This document shows positions 23,635 through 32,097 of a stretch of 34,773 bases of DNA, in pieces. The DNA lies in NCBI RefSeq assembly GCF_007004065.1, contig NZ_VFSV01000032.1:1-34773 (forward strand). The letters are read 5' to 3'. The position numbers were made by a program, and so were the translations under genes. The notes beneath the pieces were generated by a model. It was not told where the DNA came from. It did no database searches and was given only the letters and a program-made list of their open reading frames with translations. The DNA is from Palleronia caenipelagi. GTDB lineage: Bacteria > Pseudomonadota > Alphaproteobacteria > Rhodobacterales > Rhodobacteraceae. The first letter of the stretch is position 1. Every line of letters starts with the position of its first letter.

Positions 23635-24811
23635 TGCCGAGCATTTCGGCTGCTCGGGAGACATTACCGCCGGTCTGTGCCAGAGCTTTGCGGATGGCTC
23701 CCAGTTCAAGCTCCCTGAGCGTCGGCACCGGATCAGTGGCTGGATCAATTGTTGCCGAAAATGGCCGGATATGCGTAGCTTCGATCGTGTCCGCTTCACG
23801 CATGAGCATCGCGCGCTGGATACAGTTGACCAGCTCCGCAACATTCCCCGGCCAGTCATATTCAAGCAATTTCGCCCGCGCTCCCGAAGACCAGCGGGGG
23901 CGGGACTGGCCGGCCGCGCGGGCCAGTTGACGAGCGACAAAATCGGCGATCGGAAGGATATCCGCGGTTCGCTCCGAGAGGGCCGGGACATCGATCCACC
24001 CCACCTGAAGCCGAAACAAGAGATCCGGGAGGAAATCATTACTGCTAAGATGCGCGTTGGCCGTGGCGATCAGGGCGGGCGCAGCCGCTGATCTGTCGAG
24101 CAGGCGCAGCAGACTGGCCTGCGCCACCCGTTCGAGCTGACACACATTGCACAACAGGAGCGTTCCACTCTCTGCCGCGCGCACAGCTTCGGTCAGGCTC
24201 GCGGTGGCATTCTCGTCAAGCAACGTGCAATCGACGCGCACCTGCGTGCCACTCAGTGGGGTGCTTTCGTGTAGTGCCGTGGCGATCAGCTCTTTGCCAC
24301 TGCCCGGCGGGCCGACAATCAGCACACCGGGGCGCGGTTCGCCCGATAAGACGGCGGTGGCGAGCTGCTTCACATGTTTCCGCAGCGCATTTGCGGCCGA
24401 TGAGCGTCCAATAATCCGACCCACGCCTACCGGATCCAGCCCGGCGCCCATGTCATCCAGCATCAGGTCTGAGGCAAGTGCCGCAATTGAGGCGAGAGAG
24501 GCGGGTTTGGTCAGAAAATCACGTGCACCGGCTTTCATCGCCTGTACGGCCACCGAGACATCCCCATGGCCCGTCATCATCACAATCTGAACCCGGTCAT
24601 CCCGCTGTTGCATCCAGCGCAGCAACTCCAGCCCGTCATCCGTGTTCAGCTTGTAGTCGAGGATCACCATGCGCGGAATCTGTTCCTCAAACATGGCACG
24701 GGCCGAGGATGCATCGACCGCAAACCGCGCTGGAAAGCCACGTCGCTCCAGAAAGGCGACGATAGACCGTGCCAACACCGTTTCGTCTTCGACAACCAGA
24801 ATATCACTCAT
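23579..24811 (-). CDS. NtrC-like response regulator with degenerate AAA+ domain
   Basis: The 410-residue protein has three domains. The receiver (1-120) carries acidic residues E8/D9, phosphorylatable D52, T80 and K102. The AAA+ domain (about 130-340) keeps Walker A GPPGSGKE (167-174) and the sensor-like DLLFRLQV. It lacks the GAFTGA loop: only about 20 residues separate VDCTLLDE from the next motif. Walker B reads GTLLLCNVCQL instead of the usual GTLFLDE. The Fis-type HTH is at the end (ALAQTGGNVSRAAEMLGITRDTLRYRM). GAFTGA contacts sigma-54, so this protein probably does not activate sigma-54 promoters. NtrC of Rhodobacter capsulatus also lacks that loop and works with the housekeeping polymerase. 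It is cotranscribed with the histidine kinase 24 bases upstream. Confidence 0.88.
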   Translation of the reverse strand: MSDILVVEDETVLARSIVAFLERRGFPARFAVDASSARAMFEEQIPRMVILDYKLNTDDGLELLRWMQQRDDRVQIVMMTGHGDVSVAVQAMKAGARDFLTKPASLASIAALASDLMLDDMGAGLDPVGVGRIIGRSSAANALRKHVKQLATAVLSGEPRPGVLIVGPPGSGKELIATALHESTPLSGTQVRVDCTLLDENATASLTEAVRAAESGTLLLCNVCQLERVAQASLLRLLDRSAAAPALIATANAHLSSNDFLPDLLFRLQVGWIDVPALSERTADILPIADFVARQLARAAGQSRPRWSSGARAKLLEYDWPGNVAELVNCIQRAMLMREADTIEATHIRPFSATIDPATDPVPTLRELELGAIRKALAQTGGNVSRAAEMLGITRDTLRYRMEKFELQRD

Positions 24812-24835
24812 CGTTCATTACTCGTCAGTCATACC

Positions 24836-26212
24836 TTACGCCCTTGCTGGTAAAGTAAGAACCGCTTCGACGCCACGCTCACGTCCGTTGCGCAGATCGA
24901 GCGATCCGCCCAGCCTTTCCGCGATCCGCCGACCCAGCGCCAGCCCGACCCCCAGTCCTGACGCTTTCGAGGTCTGGAAGGGCGTGAAGATCTGGTCAAG
25001 TTGCGCTTCGCTCAGGCCCGGGCCGCTATCGGCCACGGTCACTGCGATCCTGCCTCCCGGAGCCGGGGCCCACCCCACGTGGATGGTCCCCCCCTCCACC
25101 ATGGCTTCGACGGCATTTGAAAGGATCGTGCTCAGCACCTGTTCAATTTCCGCAGCGCCCCCCTGAGCAACCGAGCTGCTCTCGTTTCGTTCGACGACGA
25201 CAGAAATGCCGCGCCTGCGAAATTGCGACTCGAAATTGCGTAGACACTTTTCGATGATGAGACTGATATGCGCGCTATCTCCGGCCCCAGCCGGGTCGCT
25301 GCGGGTGCGCAGGAGAAACGAGCGGATCCACGTTTCGAGCCGGTCGACCTGATCAATGATATCGTGGACACTCTCCCGACTGTGATCGGGCAGGTCATCC
25401 TCGGCCATGAGTTCTGCGCAAGACCGGACCGCGGCCAGCGGATTGCGGAGGCCATGAGCCACGGCCGATGCCATCTCACCCACGACCGCCAGCCGTTCGG
25501 TCTCCACCAGCCGGGCTTCCTGACGCCGCAGGATGCGCGCAGAATACAGGACAACCATGAACAGTCCGAAAAACAGAACGCCCCCGGCGACGATTGCGCC
25601 CAGGCGCGCGAGATTGATCACCCGGTGGATTGATGCGAGCAGGCTGGCCGGGGCCTTATAGACTTCGATAGCCCCGACAACGGCGGATTGGTCGGCTGAC
25701 CAGATCGGGATATAATACTCGATATACTCCGCCACGCCTTCCGGCATAGCAACGTGGTGTTCTTCCTTAAGGTGGTCTTCAATCGTGCCAATTTCTGGAT
25801 GAAGCTCGCCCTGCATTGCGGCATCAAGCTCGGCATTGTCGGTAAATACGCGCCCAACCAGTTCCTTGTCTGTTGACCAAAGAACCCGGCCATCATGGGC
25901 GTAGACGTTCGCCCGAAAGATATCAGGCATATGCGACACATGGGCGATGAGCTCCTTCGAACCGGGTTGCTCGTTGTCGTCAGGAGGGTCTTTGAGGAAG
26001 TAGCCTGTGGAATTCTCGACCTGAACGATGGCGTTGAGAAAATCCATGGAGACCTGCGCTTCGCGCATCAACATCTGGCGGGTCATGAAGTTCGCCAGGG
26101 ACGTCGAGAGGATTGCGGTAGTCGTAAAAATCGCGATCAGGCTCGATACGACGAAGATCGCCAAAACCCTGCCGTAGTGAGGAGATTCGCGGAGTGAAAG
26201 GGGGCCAGACAT
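24836..26212 (-). CDS. Membrane histidine kinase with periplasmic sensor domain
   Basis: The 458-residue sensor has membrane helices at about 16-38 and 204-225, enclosing an extracytoplasmic domain of about 165 residues that resembles a single-Cache sensor (YAHDGRVLWSTDKELVG; EYYIPIWSADQSAVVGAIEVY). The cytoplasmic part has the H-box GEMASAVAHGLRNPLAAV (H253), N-box LSTILSNAVEAM, G1 VADSGPGLSE and G2 SGLGVGLALGRRIAERLGG. ATG 26212 is preferred because the first membrane helix follows at once; the frame remains open upstream through the GC-rich operator region without coding character. It should phosphorylate the NtrC-like regulator encoded next. The second receiver, fused to the glycosyltransferase on the opposite strand, is a natural extra target (inference). 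Confidence 0.9.
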   Translation of the reverse strand: MSGPLSLRESPHYGRVLAIFVVSSLIAIFTTTAILSTSLANFMTRQMLMREAQVSMDFLNAIVQVENSTGYFLKDPPDDNEQPGSKELIAHVSHMPDIFRANVYAHDGRVLWSTDKELVGRVFTDNAELDAAMQGELHPEIGTIEDHLKEEHHVAMPEGVAEYIEYYIPIWSADQSAVVGAIEVYKAPASLLASIHRVINLARLGAIVAGGVLFFGLFMVVLYSARILRRQEARLVETERLAVVGEMASAVAHGLRNPLAAVRSCAELMAEDDLPDHSRESVHDIIDQVDRLETWIRSFLLRTRSDPAGAGDSAHISLIIEKCLRNFESQFRRRGISVVVERNESSSVAQGGAAEIEQVLSTILSNAVEAMVEGGTIHVGWAPAPGGRIAVTVADSGPGLSEAQLDQIFTPFQTSKASGLGVGLALGRRIAERLGGSLDLRNGRERGVEAVLTLPARA

Positions 26213-26413
26213 ATCGCTCACTTCGATTGCGGGTCGCGTGTTGCGCGTCTGACAGAGCGTACCTGGTGACAGAGGCCCCGACAATCCGGGCGGGATCCCC
26301 GAGGCTGGGGGATATCCCCCAAATTGTCTGGGGGACAGGCCCCAATCCAACCCTTGCGGTCCATCGCCCACCTTCGGCTACCGTGGCAAAAATCCCGCCA
26401 GAAGGGATAAACC
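26213..26413. promoter_or_regulatory. Divergent promoter region of the glycan locus
   Basis: This 200-bp stretch separates the kinase/regulator operon from the receiver-glycosyltransferase operon. It holds a GGGATCCC palindrome (26292-26299) and two larger dyads listed separately. No convincing sigma-54 -24/-12 motif was seen: a TGGCA at 26384 lacks the TTGC partner at the right distance. The plus-strand start has AAGGGA (26402-26407) six bases before ATG 26414. Confidence 0.55.
26306..26344. promoter_or_regulatory. Tandem 16-bp dyads, probable response-regulator sites
   Basis: TGGGGGATATCCCCCA (26306-26321) is a perfect palindrome. TGGGGGACAGGCCCCA (26329-26344) is a diverged copy with the same half-sites, displaced by 23 bp, about two helix turns, so both face the same side of the DNA. 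NtrC-family regulators bind paired dyads of this size. The NtrC-like protein encoded at 23579-24811 is the obvious candidate (inference). Confidence 0.62.
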
Positions 26414-27970
26414 ATGACTCGTGTTTTGTTGTGCGAAGATGAAGCTCTGCTGGCCCGGAATATCAGCCTTGCGCTCGCAAAGACCGGGGTTGAGGTGCGC
26501 CATGCGGGATCGGCCAGCGAGGCTCGTGCGGCGCTGAAATTACCTCACTGGGACCTCGTGATTGCCGATATTTCTCTCGGCAATGGCGACGGTATCGACC
26601 TCTTGTTTGAGGCCCGGGACCATTTGCGCGATACGCCAGTGATCATCATTACTGGCCAGGACAGCATCGCCAACCGGCTGCGCGCCGAGAGCATTGCGGC
26701 TGTGACCTTTCTGGCCAAACCCTTCGCCCTGTCGCGCCTTCGGGAACTGGTCGCCGCTTTCACCCGCGGGCAATCCGGCACCATGCAGCCCGCCCGCCAC
26801 GCTCCTTCGGTGGTGATGTATTCTCATGACACTCTGGGGCTGGGGCATATGCGCCGGAACTCCGCGATCGCCCGGTCATTGGTGGCGCGGATTCCCGGAG
26901 CATCGGTCCTGATGCTGGTGGGTTCCCCGGCGGGCATGGTATTCGAGAGTGCGCCCGGAATTGACTACGTAAAGCTGCCGTCTCTGGCGAAACTCGGGCG
27001 CGGGCTGTTCGGGGCTGGTAGCTTGCGCCTCGACAGCGACGCGATCCGTCGATTGCGCATGAGCGTGATTGACGGTGTGCTGAATAATCTACGCCCCGAC
27101 CTGCTTCTCGTAGACCACGAACCGGCCGGTGTCATGAACGAGCTTGAGCCCGCTCTGAGGCGTCTGCGTCTGGAGGGCCGGACCCGTACCGTTCTGGGCT
27201 TGCGCGACATCCTCGACGCCCCCGAACGCATTGCACGGAGCTGGCAGGAAAACGGAACGGCGAGGATTATTTCCGAGCTGTATGACGACGTACTAGTCTA
27301 TGGCGATCCAAGTTTCTTCGACACTGCCTCCGCCTACAACTTACCCCCCAGAACACGGTCTTGCGGCGTGGTGACGACGACACGCCGGACCTCCCCCAGA
27401 CCATTTGGCCGCCCGCCGCAGCGGGTTCTCGTGTCAGGTGGCGGCGGACGGGATGCCTATCCCCTGATCGATGCAGCGATCACGGCTATGGTCGAATTAC
27501 CGTCGGCGCAACGACCGGCCATGACCATCGTCACCGGGCCTCTGATGGATGAGGAGTTGCAAGCGGAAACACTGGCGCGCTCGGCGCCGCTCGGCATTCT
27601 GGTCCACACCCATGTCCCGGATCTCACCATCGAGATGGCGCGCTCGGATCTTTTGATCACCATGACCGGATATAACTCCATCAACGAAGCGATGGCACTC
27701 GGTTGCCCGATCGTCACTGTCCCCCGCCTCGGACCTTCTGCAGAGCAAAGCATTCGCGCCGAAAGGCTTGAGACACTGGGATTGGCGCGCGTCCTGCATC
27801 GCGAAGCCTTGTCTGGGCGAGCCCTCGCCAGGTTCCTGACCGGTGATCTCCCACCTCCGCCCGCCATGAAGCTGCGGTTGGATGGCGCCGAAACTGCCGC
27901 GAAAAAACTGCAAAAGCTCCTTGAACAGAGCCCTTTCCCCCGAGAGGTCGCCTATGTCGCCCAGCCCTGA
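26414..27970 (+). CDS. Receiver domain fused to MurG-like glycosyltransferase
   Basis: The 518-residue protein has two parts. Residues 1-120 are a CheY-type receiver with E8/D9, phosphoacceptor D52 (LVIADISLG), T80 (IIITGQD) and K102 (LAKPF); all key residues are present. After a short linker, residues 132-510 form a GT-B glycosyltransferase: VVMYSHDTLGLGHMRRNSAIARSL, LLLVDHEPAG, RVLVSGGGGRDAYPLI, and MTGYNSINEAMALGCPIVTVPR (about 417-438). There is no DNA-binding domain, so phosphorylation would act on the enzyme itself or on its partners. It starts the plus-strand operon next to the divergent histidine kinase. The frame is continuous with no sign of a fused-frame artefact. The sugar transferred is unknown. 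Confidence 0.88.
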   Translation: MTRVLLCEDEALLARNISLALAKTGVEVRHAGSASEARAALKLPHWDLVIADISLGNGDGIDLLFEARDHLRDTPVIIITGQDSIANRLRAESIAAVTFLAKPFALSRLRELVAAFTRGQSGTMQPARHAPSVVMYSHDTLGLGHMRRNSAIARSLVARIPGASVLMLVGSPAGMVFESAPGIDYVKLPSLAKLGRGLFGAGSLRLDSDAIRRLRMSVIDGVLNNLRPDLLLVDHEPAGVMNELEPALRRLRLEGRTRTVLGLRDILDAPERIARSWQENGTARIISELYDDVLVYGDPSFFDTASAYNLPPRTRSCGVVTTTRRTSPRPFGRPPQRVLVSGGGGRDAYPLIDAAITAMVELPSAQRPAMTIVTGPLMDEELQAETLARSAPLGILVHTHVPDLTIEMARSDLLITMTGYNSINEAMALGCPIVTVPRLGPSAEQSIRAERLETLGLARVLHREALSGRALARFLTGDLPPPPAMKLRLDGAETAAKKLQKLLEQSPFPREVAYVAQP

Positions 27971-29177
27971 CAGCCCGCGCATCGCCTATGTCCTGAAGCG
28001 TTTTCCGCGGTTTTCCGAGACCTTCATCCTGAATGAACTGCTCGCTCATCAGGCCACAGGGGCGGAGCTGCATGTCTTCTCGCTCCGCCAGCCGCCCGAA
28101 GAACCGCGCCACGAGCGGTTCTCAGAACTGAGGGCAGAGATCACATATCTTGATCAGCATAGGGGTGAAGGCGTCGCCGCAATCCCCGGTGATGATGTGC
28201 TGTTTTCCGGCAAGACAGAGCGGAGCGTAGAAAAACTCAGGGCGCAAGCCCGAGCGATTTCCGAAGCGGCGCAAGCGCTCGGGATCACGCATCTGCACGC
28301 CCATTTCGGGTCGGACGCAACCACTGCCGCTCTTTTAGCTGCACGCAAGATGGGTGGGACATTTTCATTCACCGCACACGCCCGGGATATCTGGCACACC
28401 TACGTCACCCCGGAAGCGGATGACGCCATGCGGCGTGCAAAGCTGGCCGCAGCAGCCTTTACTGTGACGGTGTCGGATTATAACGCCCGCCATCTGCGCA
28501 GCCTCTGCCCCGCAGCCGCCTCCCGGATCCTGAGGCTCTACAACGGCATCGACCTGCGCAGTTTTGCCCCAGTTCATCCGACGACACAGCGCCCCGGCAC
28601 GCTCATCGCGGTCGGTCGTCTGGTGGAGAAAAAGGGCTTTGCCGATCTGATCGAAGCCAGTGCCTTGTTGCGGGACCGGGATCCGAGTTTTGAACTGGAT
28701 ATCATCGGCGACGGTCCCTTGCAGGCGGAACTTCAACAACGGATCGACATGCATAAACTGAACAGCCAGGTCCGGCTTTGTGGTCCATTGCGGCAGGAAG
28801 ACCTGATCGAACGCATGTCGCGCGCGCAGGCGGCGGTGCTTCCTTGCGTGGTCACGCCCTCAGGCGACCGCGACGGATTGCCCACAGTTCTGCTCGAAGC
28901 CATGGCGCGCGGATTGCCCGTGATCACCACGGATATCGCAGGTGGACCCGAGATCGTGGAGGATGGCGTGACGGGGCTTCTGTGTCCTGCGAATGCGCCC
29001 GACCTGCTGGCCAGGGCGTTGGCGACGGTGCTCAGCGCTCCCCACCGCGCGATGGCTATGGGTGCTGCGGGTCGTCGGCGGGCCGAACTGCTCTTCGACC
29101 TGACGACCAATGCAGGCCGCCTGCGCGCCATGCTGGCCCACCCCCATGCTGCCAAAAGTCCTGAGGAGGTCGCCTGA
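27954..29177 (+). CDS. GT4-family glycosyltransferase
   Basis: This 407-residue GT-B enzyme of family GT4 begins RIAYVLKRFPRFSETFILNE, a start typical of colanic-acid/exopolysaccharide transferases. It contains LHAHFGSDATTAALLA, TAHARDIWH, LYNGIDLRSFAP, LIAVGRLVEKKGFADLIEA and the donor-binding SGDRDGLPTVLLEAMARGLPVI with the paired glutamates. ATG 27954 follows GAGAGG by six bases and overlaps the previous gene by 17 bases; upstream in-frame codons lie inside that gene. It is the second sugar-transferring enzyme of the operon. No membrane anchor is seen, so it is probably a cytoplasmic or peripheral membrane enzyme. Confidence 0.9.
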   Translation: MSPSPDSPRIAYVLKRFPRFSETFILNELLAHQATGAELHVFSLRQPPEEPRHERFSELRAEITYLDQHRGEGVAAIPGDDVLFSGKTERSVEKLRAQARAISEAAQALGITHLHAHFGSDATTAALLAARKMGGTFSFTAHARDIWHTYVTPEADDAMRRAKLAAAAFTVTVSDYNARHLRSLCPAAASRILRLYNGIDLRSFAPVHPTTQRPGTLIAVGRLVEKKGFADLIEASALLRDRDPSFELDIIGDGPLQAELQQRIDMHKLNSQVRLCGPLRQEDLIERMSRAQAAVLPCVVTPSGDRDGLPTVLLEAMARGLPVITTDIAGGPEIVEDGVTGLLCPANAPDLLARALATVLSAPHRAMAMGAAGRRRAELLFDLTTNAGRLRAMLAHPHAAKSPEEVA

Positions 29178-30337
29178 TGCGCATTGCATATGTATCGGCT
29201 GACCGGGGCATTCCGGTTTACGGGGCAAAGGGTGCCTCAATCCATATTCAGGCGATGATGCGCGCCTTCGAGGCGCTTGGACATGAGGTGCGGTGCATCA
29301 CCGCCCGGTCAGGCGGCGAGGGGCCATTCTCAGTTGAAACGGTATCCCCGTCTCAATCGGGCGCTGACCGTGAGGCTAAGGAACGCGCGGCCATGGCTCA
29401 GGCCGAGGCTATTGCTGAGCGGCTGGAAACGCTGCATTCGGACTGGTCTTTCGACTTGATTTATGAGCGCTACTCTTTGTGGTCCGCGGCTGGCGTCAGG
29501 GCAGGCGCACGGTTGGGCGTGCCTGTGGCGGTCGAGGTCAACGCACCGCTGATCGACGAGCAGCGCGCCTTTCGAGAGCTGATCTGCGAAGCGGAGGCCC
29601 GGGCTCTGGAGAGCGAGGTTTTACGGGGCGCCAGCCTGCTGGCCGCCGTTTCGGAACAGGTCGCGACATGGCTCCGCCAGCAAGGCGCGGGAGCCGACCG
29701 AGTGCAGGTGATCGGCAATGCGGTGGACACACGCGCGTTCCACCCGGGCATCGAGCCCAATGCGTCGGTGCCAGACGGAGCTTTTTGCGTGGGCTTTACC
29801 GGGTCACTGAAACGGTGGCACGGTGTGGACACGCTCCTGACCGCGTTCCGGGCGTTGCGCGCGGACGTGCCCGAGGCTCACCTGCTCGTCGTTGGCGACG
29901 GCCCGAAACGCGGTTGGGTCGAAGGTTTCGTCGCCGGGGCAGAGTTACAGGACAGCGTGACGCTTACGGGCTGGGTCGATCACCACGATCTCCCTCCGCT
30001 GATTGCGCGGATGGACATTGCAACGGCACCCTACCCGGCATCCGAAGATCACTATTTTTCCCCGCTGAAGCTCTATGAGTATCTGGCCATGGGGCGCCCC
30101 GTGGTGGCGAGCGATATTGGCCAGACCTCCGCGCTCCTACAGGGCTCGGACGCAGCACAACTTCTGCCTCCGGGAGGTGCAGAGGCCCTGGCCCGTTGCC
30201 TGCGGGAGCTGGCCAAGAGCGCCGGGGTTCGCGCCCGAATGGCTGCGGCCAGTGCTGCCGAAGGTCGTCGTCACGATTGGATCGACAATGCCCGGGCTGT
30301 CCTCGACCATGTCGCAGCGCGGAGGTCGGCGGCATGA
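29177..30337 (+). CDS. GT4-family glycosyltransferase
   Basis: At 386 residues, this enzyme begins MRIAYVSADRGIPVYGAKGASIHIQ, an acceptor loop common in GT4 enzymes. It has NAVDTRAFHP, VGFTGSLKRWHGVDTLL, LLVVGDGPKRGW and the donor-site YFSPLKLYEYLAMGRPVVASDIG. The SPLKLYEYLAMG form (Lys and Glu) is the usual EX7E-like site of this subgroup. Start ATG overlaps the preceding stop (TGATG) and the end overlaps the ABC transporter start (ATGA). The two GT4 enzymes differ strongly from one another, so at least two different linkages are probably made. Confidence 0.9.
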   Translation: MRIAYVSADRGIPVYGAKGASIHIQAMMRAFEALGHEVRCITARSGGEGPFSVETVSPSQSGADREAKERAAMAQAEAIAERLETLHSDWSFDLIYERYSLWSAAGVRAGARLGVPVAVEVNAPLIDEQRAFRELICEAEARALESEVLRGASLLAAVSEQVATWLRQQGAGADRVQVIGNAVDTRAFHPGIEPNASVPDGAFCVGFTGSLKRWHGVDTLLTAFRALRADVPEAHLLVVGDGPKRGWVEGFVAGAELQDSVTLTGWVDHHDLPPLIARMDIATAPYPASEDHYFSPLKLYEYLAMGRPVVASDIGQTSALLQGSDAAQLLPPGGAEALARCLRELAKSAGVRARMAAASAAEGRRHDWIDNARAVLDHVAARRSAA

Positions 30338-32097
30338 GCCGGGACCGGGTCAATCCGAAAACCCTGCGCCGGTTGTTCCGCCGCATGGGTCCGCATCTTC
30401 GTCCCTGGCGTGGACAGCTCATACTTGCTGGACTAGCGATGATTGGAGTGGCGCTCGCTGAGGTCGTCCGGCCATGGCCATTGAAGATCGTCTTTGACGG
30501 GTTGCTGATCCCGCAGGAAAATCCCGACGCAGTGACCGCATGGTTCGTGGGATTATTCGGCTCCGGGAATGGCTTGCTGGCCGCAGTTGCGATCGGCTTA
30601 TTGCTGATCGCGCTGATCGGGGGAGCTGCGGGGTTTGTTCAGGCCTATCTGATCGCCGCTGTGGGTCAGAAGGTCGTCGCCGCGATCCGGTTCGACCTGT
30701 ACCGCCACATCCACCGGCTGTCCCACAGCTTTCACGACACCGCATCCACCGGAGACATCATTGCACGACTGACAGGCGACGTGCGGATGATGCGGGATCT
30801 CCTGATTGATGCGATGGTGTTCTTTGCTGCGAGAATTCTGGTGATCGCGGTGACCATCGGTGTGATGCTGTGGATGGACTGGAGGCTGACGCTGGTGGCT
30901 CTGACCATCCTGCCGCCCCTGTGGTTACTGACGCGCCATTTTGGCACCCGGATCAAGGGAGCTGCACGCAAGCAACGGCGCAAGGAGGGCAAGATCGCAG
31001 TGGTCATGACCGAGGGCATCTCGGCGATCAGCGTCGTCAAGGGGTTTGCCCGTGAAGCCTATGAAGAGGAGCGGTTTGCCCGTCAAAACGGTGCCTCGGC
31101 CGAGGCTGGCGTGCGCACCACAAAGCTTGCCGCTCATATGGACCGGATATCTCAGGTATTGCTGGCCGCGGGGACGGCGATGGTCCTGTGGTACGGCGTC
31201 TACAGGGTTCAGGCGAACGCGATCAGTCCCGGCGATCTGCTGGTCTTCACAGCCTATCTATCGACGCTCTACAAGCCCGTTCGCAAGATGGCGTCAATGA
31301 CGGCGCGGGTCGCCAAGGCCAGCGCCAGTGGCGAACGTTTGTTGGAAATCTTCGACCTGAAGCCCGGTGTCGAGGATGCCCCGAATGCCCGCGTCGCCCC
31401 ACCGCTCGACGGTCTAGTGACCTTTCAGGACGTCCGCTTCGCATATAAGGAAAATGATCCGCCGGTTCTGCGGGACGCAAGCTTCACCATCCGTCCCGGT
31501 GAAATTGTCGCGCTGGTGGGGGGCAGTGGCGCGGGCAAATCCTCGGTCGCCAAGTTGTTGATGCGGTTTTATGATCCCAATGGCGGACAAATCTCCATCG
31601 ATGGATATGACATCCGGGAATTCACTCTGGATAGCCTCAGGAGCAACATCTCCGTGGTCTTGCAGGATGCGGTGCTGTTTGGAGCGAGCATTCGCGATAA
31701 TATCGCCTATGGCCGTCTCGGGGCATCTGACGAAGAGATCTTCGCAGCCGCCCGGGACGCCGGGGCCGACGGCTTTATCCGGGCCCTGCCACAAGGCTAT
31801 GATACCACCCTTGGTGAACGGGGCGAGACGCTCTCGGGCGGCCAGCGCCAGCGGCTGACGATTGCCCGGGCTATGCTGCGGGATGCGCCAATTCTCATCC
31901 TGGATGAGCCACTGACCGGTCTGGATCGTACCACGGCGCGGGCGCTGGTGGGTCACCTGCGGACCGCAGCCGAGGGACGGGCAACGCTGCTGATCGCACA
32001 TGATCCCTTGTCACTGGAACTGGCCGACCGGGTGCTTATGCTCGAGAATGGCAGCTTCACCAAACTGGACCCCAATCGGCTGGAGATACCCGCGTGA
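30334..32097 (+). CDS. ABC exporter, fused permease-ATPase half-transporter (MsbA/ABCB type)
   Basis: This 587-residue half-transporter has an N-terminal six-helix export domain (residues about 25-320; FHDTASTGDIIARLTGDVRMMRDLL is the typical intracellular loop). Its nucleotide-binding domain shows Walker A GGSGAGKSS (about 395-403), VLQDAVLFGASIRDNIAYG, signature LSGGQRQR (about 500-507), Walker B ILILDEPLTGLD and H-loop IAHDP. It should dimerise and flip or export an amphipathic product. The preceding glycosyltransferases and following kinases make a glycolipid, glycoside or polysaccharide intermediate the likely cargo. MsbA2-type exporters beside glycosyltransferases are known from rhizobia (from memory). 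The start overlaps the preceding stop. Confidence 0.92.
   Translation: MSRDRVNPKTLRRLFRRMGPHLRPWRGQLILAGLAMIGVALAEVVRPWPLKIVFDGLLIPQENPDAVTAWFVGLFGSGNGLLAAVAIGLLLIALIGGAAGFVQAYLIAAVGQKVVAAIRFDLYRHIHRLSHSFHDTASTGDIIARLTGDVRMMRDLLIDAMVFFAARILVIAVTIGVMLWMDWRLTLVALTILPPLWLLTRHFGTRIKGAARKQRRKEGKIAVVMTEGISAISVVKGFAREAYEEERFARQNGASAEAGVRTTKLAAHMDRISQVLLAAGTAMVLWYGVYRVQANAISPGDLLVFTAYLSTLYKPVRKMASMTARVAKASASGERLLEIFDLKPGVEDAPNARVAPPLDGLVTFQDVRFAYKENDPPVLRDASFTIRPGEIVALVGGSGAGKSSVAKLLMRFYDPNGGQISIDGYDIREFTLDSLRSNISVVLQDAVLFGASIRDNIAYGRLGASDEEIFAAARDAGADGFIRALPQGYDTTLGERGETLSGGQRQRLTIARAMLRDAPILILDEPLTGLDRTTARALVGHLRTAAEGRATLLIAHDPLSLELADRVLMLENGSFTKLDPNRLEIPA

Noticed and set aside
24478-24853. Plus-strand frames of about 95-165 codons overlapping the regulator and kinase genes
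   Set aside because: They lie opposite the receiver and kinase ATPase domains, whose motifs are unambiguous on the minus strand.
26384-26400. Sigma-54 promoter (TGGCA) ahead of the receiver-glycosyltransferase gene
   Set aside because: The -12 element TTGC is absent at the required spacing, and the local regulator lacks the sigma-54 contact loop.
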